From Hemibagrus wyckioides (Eukaryota; Chordata; Actinopteri; Siluriformes; Bagridae), in contig NC_080715.1 in NCBI RefSeq assembly GCF_019097595.1, positions 6,834,073 through 6,898,072 of the forward strand: a stretch of DNA of 64,000 nt, in the 5' to 3' direction. The position numbers were made by a program, and so were the translations under genes. Of the stretch, positions 27,601 through 39,600 are shown one piece after another. How positions within the stretch are numbered: position 1 is the stretch's first letter; every line of letters starts with the position of its first letter. The notes beneath the pieces are model-generated. The model saw only the letters and a list, made by a program, of their open reading frames with translations. It had not been told where the DNA came from and did no database searches.

Positions 27601-30600
27601 ACAAATGGAGTACCAGGTGGGCCTGGTTCTCTATATGGATACTGAGCAACAACAGCTGGAGAATCTAAAGCATAGCTTTTGCCATATCTGTTTTGAGCAA
27701 TAATCCTGAACTGATACTCCACCCCAGTTTTTAGTCTGGAGACTTTCAGTGTTGTTCTTGCAACAGAAGCTGCAACATTCTCCCATGTAGTAGTAGTTGT
27801 GTCTCTCTTTTGTACAATGTAGTTTGAAATTGGACAACCTCCAGTGTACTTTGGTGGTTCCCATGACAGTGTAACACTTGATACTGTGACCTCAAGAAAT
27901 CTTACAGGGCCAGTTGGTGGTCCTGGTTTGTCAAGAGTGATTATTTCAACTGTTGCATCTTTTTGTCCAAGAATATTTGAGACATTGATTCCATACATGC
28001 CACCATCCTCTTTGGCAGCTTCTTTGATGCTAAGAATTGTACTATGTGGTGTATTTGAAATGTTCACTCTTGTTGTGAATTTAAGAGATGCACCATCCTT
28101 TATCCATGTCACCTTTGGTTTAGGGCGTCCAGAAATTGGAATTTCAACTTGCAGGTCTTTACCCACAAGAACACTGTAATTGTTAAATGCCGGCCTAACA
28201 TCTGGTTCAATAACCAGATCTTTTGCTTGTACTGGGACTGCCAGGGTTCTTGGGTCACTCTTTCCTTTTTCATTAATAGCAATTACTCTGAAAGTGTACT
28301 CCTCGCCTTGGTTCAAGTTATTAATAACAGCTTCTAATGTTTTTACATTTGCACAACCAGACCATTTTTCACTTCCCTTCACTTGCATTTCAACAAGGTA
28401 TTGAAGAATTCTACTGCCACCATCATGTAGTGGTTTTTCCCAAGCAAGAGAGACACTTTTTTTTGTAATGTCTACAACACTTAATTTTCCAGGGCATTGT
28501 GGCACTTCTGATACTTTCAAAGGATCAGTAATATCTGCAGGCATTCCAATACCATGTTCATTCTCTGCAAGGACTCTGAAATAGTAACAGCAGCCCTCTT
28601 GAAGTGGCTCAATTTTCCATGATAATTTATGGCAGTTTGTTACAACAGCAGAGAAGGTTTTCCTTGTAGTTTCACGCTTTTCAACAATATAATTTTTTAT
28701 CTTTGCACCTCCATCCAAGGCGGGAGGTTCCCATGAAAGAGTGACAGACTCTCTTGTAATTTCCTGAACTTTAAGGTTAACTGGAGCACTAGGAGTATCA
28801 AGAACTTTCACGATGATGGTTGCAGACTTTACACCAGATGAGTTTTCTGCAATCACTGTGTACTTTCCACTGTCCTGTCTATTTATTTTATCAATCACAA
28901 GAGAAGTGTGACAACTTGTGACTTCAATTTGTGCTGTCTCTTTAATGGGGCTGTCATCCTTTTCCCATTTAATTTGTGGTACAGGACGTCCTCTAATTGG
29001 AACAAAAACTCTGAGAGATCCCCCAGCTTTAATACTGACAAGCTTTCTAAACTCAGGATCAATATCAAGATCAGGCTCCTCTGTCTTATCTTCTGGTTCA
29101 ATGTGGCCAGCAACATCTGCATGTTCACCAACACCAACCTTGTTAACTGCACATACTCTGAACCTGTACTTCTGTTTTTCTTTTAGATTTTCTACTGTAA
29201 AACATGTTAACTTAACACCAGTTGCTGGGGTGCACATAGTCCATTCTTCAGCCACACCTTCTGTAACTTCAACTTCCTGAGCAGGTTTTACCTCACATGA
29301 CTCAACAATATATCCCTGGATTTCACATCCACCATCATAAATAGGTTTCCCCCATGCAAGTGACACGGATGATTTGGTTGTGTCTATCACCTTAGGATTG
29401 TGTGGAGCACCTGGCTTGAACACAGGATCCAGAGCTTTATAGAATACTGTTGCTGAACTAGGCTCACCAACCCCAACAGTATTTTCAGCTGCAACTCTAA
29501 ATTCATAGAGGTGGGCCTCAAGAAGCCCAGTGACTTTGTAGGTTAGGTCTGTGACTATTTTCCTGTTGCATCTGATCCATCTAACACCCTCCTTGTCATG
29601 CTTTTCAATTATATATCCAATGACAGGAGTGCCACCATCACTTGATGGTGCCTCCCAACTTAATACCATTGAGTCTTTCTTTATATCAGAGACCTCTATT
29701 CCCTTTGGAGCATCAGGTAGCATAAATGGATCCTTAATAAGGACTGGATCAGACTGAAGTGCTTCACCAACACCAAACCTATTTACTGCCAAAACCCTAA
29801 AAATATATTCATCGCCTTCAAGGAGTTTTGTAACTTTCAAAGTTTCAGCTTGAACTTTGGATTCAACAAGAGTCCAGATGAGTCTGCTTGTCTCTCTTCT
29901 CTCAACAATGTAATGAGTGATTGTGCTTCCACCATCCTGTTTTGGGGGTTTCCATGCAAGACAGCACTGTTCACTGGTAACCCCTGTAATGGATATGGGA
30001 CCCTCTGGTGCCCCAGGTTTATCTAGAACGTTGATATTGACATGCACAGCTCTCTCACCCCCTGGATTCCGTAGCAGCAGAGTGTACTGGCCACCATCAG
30101 CAAGTTTGGCCTCTTTTACAGACAAGCATGCATAGCTGGTGGTGTTTTTAATTTCACGATGTATTGTGTTTCCAAGTTCTTGATCTCCCTTCATCCAATG
30201 AATTGTTGGTATTGGCTTTCCATGTACATCTGCATCAATCTTAAATGATTCTCCTGCATTTACAATAACTGCCTGTGTGTAATGTGGGTCCAGGCTGATG
30301 CGAGGGGGTTCAATCTCATCCTTCGCAGTAATGGGCCCTGTGCTATATGAAGGATCACTGAAAACTCCTGCTGCATTTCTTGCAATAACTCGAAACTCAT
30401 ATTTCTGGTCTTCTGTGAGACCTGTAGCAGTATACTCTGTTTCAATAACATTGGTAAAGTTTGCTTTCAGCCAGCGTCCTTCAGGTAATTCTTTCTTTTC
30501 AACAATATACCCTGTGACCTTGCTTCCACCATCATACTCGGGTTTAGTCCAATTAACAGTGATGGAGTTCTTTGTAATTTTAACTGCTTCAGGTGTACCA

Positions 30601-33600
30601 GGAGGATCACAAGGATCTCGAGCAACATGTCCCTCTGATATTTTGCTTGCCTTTCCAATACCAACAATATTCTCAGCATAGACCCTAAATTCATATTCAA
30701 GGCCTTCCTCAAGGCCTGTGGTCTTGTATGTTGTGTCCTGGATTATAGTCTTATTAAGCTTGACCCAGAGAATGCTGTTTCTCTCTTTACGTTCAAGATG
30801 GTAACCTAAAATTCTGCATCCTCCATCAATAACAGGCTCATTCCACACCACAACCATACTATCTTTGGTTGAAGAATGAATGAAGGGTGTTCCAGGTGGT
30901 CCTGGAAGCTTATATGGATACTGTGCAATAACACACTCTGAGACAAGCAGAGGGCTTTTGCCATATCTGTTCTCAGCAGTGATTCTAAATTGATATTCAG
31001 TTCCTGTTTTTAGTCTTCCAGCTTTAATCTTGGTTCTGGCTAGATTTGATGCTACAACGACCCAGTTTGTTGTGGAAGTGTCTCTTTTCTCCACCAGATA
31101 GTTCTTAATGGTGCAGCCTCCATCATACTCTGGTGGTTTCCATGAAATAGTGACACTGTCAGCTGTTACTGCTTCAAATTTCACTGGGCCAACTGGTGGG
31201 CCCGGTTTATCAAGAACAACCACTCCTATAGTCACTGATGTCTCACCAGCTGTGTTTGAAAGTTTGATGCTGTACTGGCCAACATCATCTCTACATGCCT
31301 CTTTGATTACAAGATTCAATTGGTTGTCTGTGGAAGAGAAGCTAACCCTGCTTGTTCGTTTTAGTGGTGTAGCATCCTTCACCCAAGAGACTGCAGCTTT
31401 GGGACGAGCAATATATGGAATATCTATTGTCAAATCCTCTCCAGCAAGAACACTGAATGTTGAAAATAACATTTTGGCAGATGGGGCAATTAAAAGGTCT
31501 TTGGCAATCACTGGAACACCAAGTTGGCGAGGATCACTGGTGCCTTTTTCATTTCTGGCTGAAACACGGAACATGTACTCTTCACCAGGTGTAAGCCCTG
31601 AAACAACTGCCTCTGGTACCTTAACAATCATGGCCTGTGTCCATTTCTCACTGGCTTTACTCTGCATCTCTACAACATATGCAACCACTCTACTTCCTCC
31701 ATCATGTTCAGGCTTCTCCCATGACAGTGTGACACTTGTCTTTGTTACATCTTGAAGTGTAATTTTTCCTGGTGGAAGCGGTTTTTCTGATACTTTGACT
31801 GATTCACTGGTTTCAATAGGGAGACCAATACCATACTCATTCTCTGCCAGTACTCTGAAGTAGTAATTGCACCCTTCTTGAAGCTGATCAACAGTCCATG
31901 TTGTTTTATGACAATTAGCATTAACTGTAGCATAGGCCTTTCTTGTTGCTTCACGCTTTTCAACAATGTAGTTCTTTATCTTTTTCCCTCCATCATTCAG
32001 TGGAGGATCCCATACAAGTGAGACAGATTCTTTGGTAACTTTGCTGATTTGGAGGTTTTGTGGTGCACCTGGTGTATCTAGAACTCTAACAGTCACAGAA
32101 ACTGATTTACTTCCAGAGCTGTTCTCCACAGTCAAAATATATTTACCACTGTCACATCTATTCACATTTTCAATGATTAAGGATGTGAAAGATGATGTAC
32201 TCTCAATTGTAGCTCTATCCAAAGGTTCATCATTCTCTCTTGACCATTTGGCCTCTGGAGTTGGCCTTCCTCTAATTGGCACAAAGAGCCTTAAAGTGTT
32301 ACCTGCTCTAATGTTCACAACCTTACGGAGGTCAGCATCAAGGTCAATTTCTGGTGGTACGAGTCTTTCTTCAGCTTTTGGGGAACCAGGAACAGATGCT
32401 GCTTCTCCAACACCCTCACTGTTAACAGCTGAGATATTTATTTTGTATTCCTGATTCTCCTTAAGATTTGTTATAGTAAATGATGTTGCTTTTTGTCCTC
32501 CTTTAGGAGAAACAATTGTCCATTCCTCCTCTTCAGTTCCAGGTAAACAGGTCTCAATGATGTATCCAGTGACTTCAGAACCACCATCATACCCTGGTTT
32601 ATTCCATGCAAGTGTTATGGATGAACTTGTTGTGTCCAAGACCCTTGGGTTACCAGGTGGACCTGGTTTGAACAGTGCATCTGTGGCCTTTGTGTAGGGA
32701 CTTGAGGGACTTGGTGCACTAAGTCCAGCTACATTCTCTGCAAAAACTCTGAATTCATATTCATGTCCTGGAACAAGTCCAGTTACCTTGAAATGTAAGT
32801 CAGTTACTTTCTTCTTGTTGCATTTCACCCAGCGTAAACCAATTCTGTCTCTTCTCTCAATGGCATAGTTAGTGATTTCACTTCCACCATTATTTGCTGG
32901 AGCTCTCCAGCAAATCACCATTGAATCCTTTGTGACAGCTGTAATCTCAGGCATTTGTGGAGGATCAGGTGGAACATAAGGGTTGTCTACAATTGTTGGG
33001 TCAGACTCAAGAGCTTCCCCAACTCCATACTTATTAACAGCCATGACTCTGAAAATATATTCATTTCCTTTGAGCAATTTTGTTACCTGGTACTGTGTAA
33101 CTTGCAATTCTGTTGCCACATTTGTCCAAGCAAGTCTGCTTGACTCACGTTTTTCAATTACATAGTGTTCAATGTTTGCCCCACCATCATCTTCAGGTGG
33201 AGCCCATTTAAGCACACATTTTTCTGCTGTTATATCTGAAACCATAAGAGGTCCTCTAGGTGGTCCTGGTCTATCAAGGACTTTAACATTGAATGTGTGT
33301 TTAGCAAATCCACCCACATTAGTAGCTGTCAGAACAAACTGACCTCCATCTTTTCGAAGGGAGTCCTTGTTAACCAAAGAAGCAGTGAGGTCTGTCATTT
33401 TTATCTGTAGTTTAGATGTGTTTTCAATGTCCTTTCCATCTTTCGTCCAAACCATAGATGGCAGTGGCTGGCCTGTAACATCAGCATCAAGTTTGAAAGC
33501 TTCTCCTGCCCTAACAAGCACAACATCCTTAAATTTGGCATCAACCATAATTTTTGGTTCTTCAAAGTCATCTTTACAAATTATTGGATCTGATACATCT

Positions 33601-36600
33601 GATGGGTTGCTAACAGCACCAGCTGAGTTTCTTGCAAGTACACGGAATTCATAGGATGCATCTTTGGTTAAACCACTAACAGTAAAGGTGGTTTCAATAA
33701 TGTTTGTGAAGTTGGCCCTTATCCAGCGCCCAGCTGGTAGATCTCTTTTTTCCACAATGTAACCCGTAATCTTGAACCCACCATCATATTCTGGCTTTGT
33801 CCACTGAATTGTGATTGCATTTTTAGACACACAGATCGGTAAAGGCTGACCAGGTGGATCCACTGGATCAAGAGCAAGCATGGGCTCAGATGCTTTGCTT
33901 GGTTTCCCAATTCCTGCTACATTTTCAGCCATCACACGGAACTCATATGCAGTGCCAGACTCCAGACCAGTTGTTTTGAAAAGGTTTCCCACTACAAGAG
34001 ATTTGCTAATTCTGTGCCAGACAATGCTGTTCCTCTCCTTTCTTTCAAGATGATATCCAATAACTTCACTTCCCCCATCATTAACTGGCTCATTCCAGCC
34101 AACTGTCATTGTGTCCTTTGTAAATTCGACAACCTTGGGAGTGCCTGGTGGCCCAGGCAACTTAAATGGATAAGCTGCAACTACAGCCTCTGAGGTAATT
34201 GGTGGTCCTTCACCATATCTATTTTTGGCTTTTACACGAAATTGGTATTCCACCCCTGTTGTTAGATGAAGTGCTTTAAATGTTGTTCGAATGACCATTG
34301 AAGAGAGTTCGGTCCAATTCTGACTGGTGGTTTCTCTTATTTCAATAATATAGTTATTAATTGGTACACCTCCATCATTTTCAGGTAGATCCCATGAGAA
34401 CTCAATGGAATCACGTGATATTTTGTCTAATTTTATTGGTCCCTTAGGTGGTCCAGGGACATCGTGCACTTTGATTATGATGTTCTCAGTAACTGAACCA
34501 ACTATATTTTTCCCTGTAATTGAATACACTCCAGTGTCACTTCTCAAACATTCATTTATAGTCAAGATGGTAGAGGTAGAGGTATTTTCCACCATTGTCC
34601 TTTGCATTAACTTGAGAGCTTGATGGTCTTTCTGCCAGGTTACTGTAGGTTTAGGACGCCCAATTACAGGTATCTCAACCTTTATGTCATCTCCAGCCTT
34701 TGCTATGACTGTCTTCTTGCAGATACCCCGCAAGTCAAATTCTGGTTCTGTGCTTTGTTCTTTTATAATGACATGTTTGCTTTCTCGAGGATGGCTTCTG
34801 CCTGACAAGTTAACTGCCATGACATGGAATACATACTCCTCATTTTCATTTAAATTCTTTACAGTAAAGTCTAAAGCCTTTACAGTTGTCACATGAGCCC
34901 ATTGGTCTGTTCCTTTTTTCTGAGCTTCAATAACATACCCAGTTATTCTGCTTCCACCATCATGTTTTGGTTTGGTCCATGCGAGACTAGCTGAGTTTTT
35001 GGTAACGTCAGTAATTGTGACCATTTCTGGGGGACTTGGTGCTTGAGATGCTCTGATGGGATCTAGGGTTTCTACTGCTTCACCAATTCCAAATTCATTT
35101 TCTGCAGATACTCTGAAATAATATTCTGACCCCTCTGACAAATTTGGAACTCTTAAAGAACACATGGCACATTTTGTTACTACAGTAGCATAAGCTTTGC
35201 GAGTAGCTTCTCTCTTTTCAATTATGTAATTAGTAATCTTTGCACCACCATCAATAAGAGGTGGTTCCCACTGAAGTGTAATGCTTTCCTTGTCAATGGC
35301 TTTTGGTTTAAGATTAATAGGAGGCCCTGGAGAGTCCAAAACTTTAACATTCACAAAGGCAGTCTTCTTTCCTGCAGCATTCTCTAATGTTAAGTCATAT
35401 TTTCCAGCATCATGTCTGTTGCAATCAGGAATGACTAAAAGAGTGTAAGACTCTGTATTGTCAATGTTGGCAAGGGTTTTTAGTGCAGTCTCCTCCTTTG
35501 TCCAAGTAACAGATGGAGTTGGACGGCCTTTAATTGGAACAAATATGCGAATAGAGCATCCAGCTTTGACAACTAGTGTTCTTCTTAATTCAACATCAAG
35601 TTCCAGGTCTGGGATTACTTTACGTTCGATAATTTCAGTAACATCTACTGTTTGTGCTGGATCACCAACTCCCATTGCATTCATGGCACTGATTCTAAAA
35701 TGATACTTTGCTCCAGTCTCCAGGTTTGGAACAACAAATTCTGTGATCATTAAAGGTGTAGTTGTATCTTTCACCCATGTTTCTTCTCCATCCTTTTTGT
35801 GCTCAACAGTATATCCTGTAACAGGCATGCCACCATCATTTAAAGGTTTACCCCAGTGCAGTTCAGCTGTGGTTTTTGTCGTATCTGTGACTCTTGGGTT
35901 GACTGGGGGTCCGGGTACATCTAAATAAAAGAAAATATGTTAGGATAATAAACTGCAAATATAGATCTTTCAATGTAGATACAATGAAGATGACTTTTTC
36001 AGTGGTTAAGCAACAGCATAGTCATTCTTATTTTCTACATCAAAGTAATGTGTAAAAGGTCTACTAGAAAAAAAGTATAGATAATTTTTGTATTGTATGG
36101 TAAACTATCGATGTCATGCTAATGCCGTTTACATGTTTTCAGAGCAAACTGACATAAAACCTGACCTCCTCACTATTTTCATAGTATCATTATTAATTTT
36201 TAATTTCAAGGCAAAATATAATCAGGTGCATTATATACTCTCAGTTTGTATTGTTATTGGTCTATATGGAATTAGAAAAAGAGTCATAACTGACGTTTTA
36301 CAGATTTTACTTACTTGCCATGACCTTTGTTCTAACAGGTTGTGACGGCTCACTGGGTTCCCCAAAGCCAGCCTTGTTCTCAGCTGTTACTCTGAATTGA
36401 TACTCTTCTCCTTCTGTGAGGCCTTGCACCTCAAACTGAAGGTCAGGTACAGTCTTCTTTGATGCTCTTGACCACCTTACACCCTTTCTTTCTTTTTTCT
36501 CAACCATATAGCCTGTGATATCACTGCCTCCATCATCAGCTGGTCTCTTCCATGTAAGTGTAACAGTCCTGCCTCCAATATTTTCCACCTCTGGTCTTGC

Positions 36601-39600
36601 TGGAGGGCCTGGGGGACCTGTAAGGAATAGAGTTTTTGTTTAGACTAATTATGCAAAAAGGCAATGTACACTATTCATCGTTAGCTTATGGTGCTGCTTA
36701 CCATAATTATCCACCATCTTCACAGGCTCTGAATGTGAAAAATCACCAGATCCACTATGGTTGACAGCTGATACACGGAATATGTACTCATTCCCTTGGA
36801 TTAGTTTATTTGCAACAAAATGACAGTCAATAACCTTTTCTGCAAGAATTGTCCAAAGAAGACGGCTTGTTTCCCTCTTTTCTAGAATGTAATACTTAAT
36901 TGCAGATCCACCATCTTCACTAGGTGGTGCCCAGGTCAAAGTAACTTTTTCAGATGATATGCCACTTGTTTCAATTGGTCCTGGGGGCCCAGGGACATCT
37001 AACACCTTTACTTTGACATTTTCTTCTTTAACACCAAATGGATTGCTTGCTGTAATGGTATACTCTCCTGAATCCTTTCTGCTTGCATATTTGATAGACA
37101 GAGTAGAGGATGTAGGAGTAGTCTCAATCTGGCATATATCTGATGGCTTGAAATACTTTCCTCCTTTTGACCAGACTGAACTTGGTGCAGGTTTTCCCAA
37201 AATACTTGTTGCTGTAATGAATATTGTGTCTCCAGCTCTGACTGTAAGCCCTTCCTTTACTGTGGGGTCAATAATAATTGCTGGGGCCGCTGTGGGATAA
37301 TGAAAGAAAAGTGTTTTAAGCATGTACTTTATTAAAATGCATAAACGTGTTAGTCAAGCAACAAAGTAAAAATATTACCATATTCATCCATGCATACAAG
37401 AGTATCAGTTTGTTCAGATGGTGGACTTATTGCCCCAGCTGAATTCTTGGCTCTGATTCTGAATTCAAACTTGCAACCCTCCTGCAAGTTAGCCACAGTA
37501 TATGCACATTCCACAACATTTACAGTGTTGGCTTTCACCCAGCACTTCGCAGGAAGATCACGTCTCTCAACAATGTAACCCGTAAGTCTGTGTCCTCCAT
37601 CATACTGAGGTTCAGTCCATTGAAGTGTAACTGTACTTTTTGTGATGCTGATTACATCAGGTTTACCAGGCGGATCTAAAACAGGCCAAACAGATTGCAA
37701 ATAAAATAGTATATTGTGAAATTGAATAGGGTAGGTATTAGGGATGCCACAATACTCAATATAATATTGAACCGTTCGGTACGACCTCCACGGTTCAATA
37801 CGCATGTGAACCATGGTTTTTTCTTTAAACAATAATAACCATGCATTTTTTTTGGTATTTTTTTTTCTTCATGCACTCTATTACTCTCTGTACCTCCTGT
37901 GTGTGTTTGCCTGCACGGTATGTCTACGTGCTGAGACAGACACGCCTCCCCACGAGTAAATATCCAATCAGTGAGCGCTAAAGTTAGGGGCAGTGACCAT
38001 GCTTGTGATGCTGGTGTAAGATTTCACTCTAACCCTGGAGGGCGGTGAAGTGAGACAGAAACACGAGGAAGCAGCACCGTGATTCAAATCTGTGGTGTGG
38101 GAACATTTGTTGTTGACCATAATGCCGATGAAACAAAAACGGTAAACAAAAAATGATTGTGTTTAAGCAGTGTTACACACGAGCTAGATACTGACATGGA
38201 AATACTTCCAACATGACCACACATCTACAGCTCCCTCACCCCACAATATCACTGTGTGGAAGTGGGAGCCTTTTTTCCTTACGTCTACGAAAAAACGCGC
38301 AAAAAATTGAAAACGCTTTGGTTAAAGCAAAAAGTCTTGCTCTAATAACAGATAGTTGGAGCTCGGGGGTAACAGAGCGTTATCTCACAGTGACTGGTCA
38401 TTACAGAGCGGATTGGAAATAAAGAGCACCGTCCTCCAAACACATCTCCTGTAATAAAGTCATATAAGCGCTAATTTCTATATCTCACTATTTTCAGTAC
38501 ACTTTCATTGTGTTAGTTGATTTTTGCATTTAAGTTAAATAAAGAGAATTGCAGCTAAAACCAGTTTTTTTCTTCTTAACATACTTACAGTTCCTGTCAC
38601 CTAAACAAAGAATAATGGAAAAAAAACTTTAATTTGCCAAGCCATCCGAACCGAACCGAAAACCGTGGGTAAAAACCGCGGTACGTATTGAACCGTGGTT
38701 TAACTGTATTGTTGCATCCCTAGTAGGTATTGCAATTAATAGTAGGTCTTACATACCAATAGGATCCAAGGCAACCATTGGCTCAGTCGGAGGACTTGGC
38801 TTGCCAACGCCAGCCAAATTTATAGCCATTACTCTAAACTCATATTCCAGGCCCTCAGTTAAACCTTTTACTTTGAAGTCTTTCATTTTTAAAGGTGCTG
38901 GGTTAGCTCTTTTCCATAACATGCTGTTTCTTTCCTTGAATTCCACATGATATCCTGAAAACACATATATCTTCTGTAATTATGAGTAAACAAATACAGA
39001 ATACATAATACATACAACATTAAATACAAAATTTAATGTTGAATATTTTGGAAATTTTCGAAAATTTGAAGTCATAAACGTTTTATCACCCGTAATTGGT
39101 GAACCGCCTGTTTTTCGTGGATCAGACCAAGCCAAGGTTGCTGAGTCATGACGCATGCTCAAGATCTGTGGTGCAGGTGGAGCATCAGGAACATCTGATG
39201 GAAATATATAAATGTTTAGCTGACTTTATTGTAATATGCATTTGTGATTATTGAGAAAAATTCTAATGTAAACTTACTAAATGGATGCTTGGCAACCATA
39301 GGTTCAGATTTAAGACCCTCTCCAACTCCATATTTGTTTTCTGCAGAAACTCTGAAGATATATTCTGTTCCTTCATGGAGACCAGACACTCTATAACTGT
39401 TTGTGTCCACTGCTGAGGAAACAGTTACCCACATATTGGTAATGGAATCACGTTTCTCTAGAATGTAGTTGGTGACTTCTGATCCTCCATCTTCTTTAGG
39501 AACACCCCATTTTAAAGTAGCTCCATCAGCTGTTACTTCCTTAAACTTGATAGGTCCTGTACAAATTCCTGGTTTGCCAACGACTCTTACAAATATAGAG

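Larger units (their letters stand above)
37731..38730. repeat. 8-bp target-site duplication flanking the hAT element
   Basis: GTAGGTAT at 37731-37738 and again at 38723-38730, identical and directly repeated, immediately outside the terminal inverted repeats. Eight bases is the hAT superfamily value. Confidence 0.93.

Noticed and set aside
31108..31755. 215-codon open frame on the plus strand, and similar ones at 21340-21909 and 10756-11271
   Set aside because: They lie antisense to titin Ig/Fn3 exons, match no family I know, and follow from the codon bias and repeat structure of the real frame.
35921..36314. Possible regulatory element or RNA gene upstream of the giant exon
   Set aside because: No structure, conserved box or coding signal could be pointed to; only an AT-rich intron.
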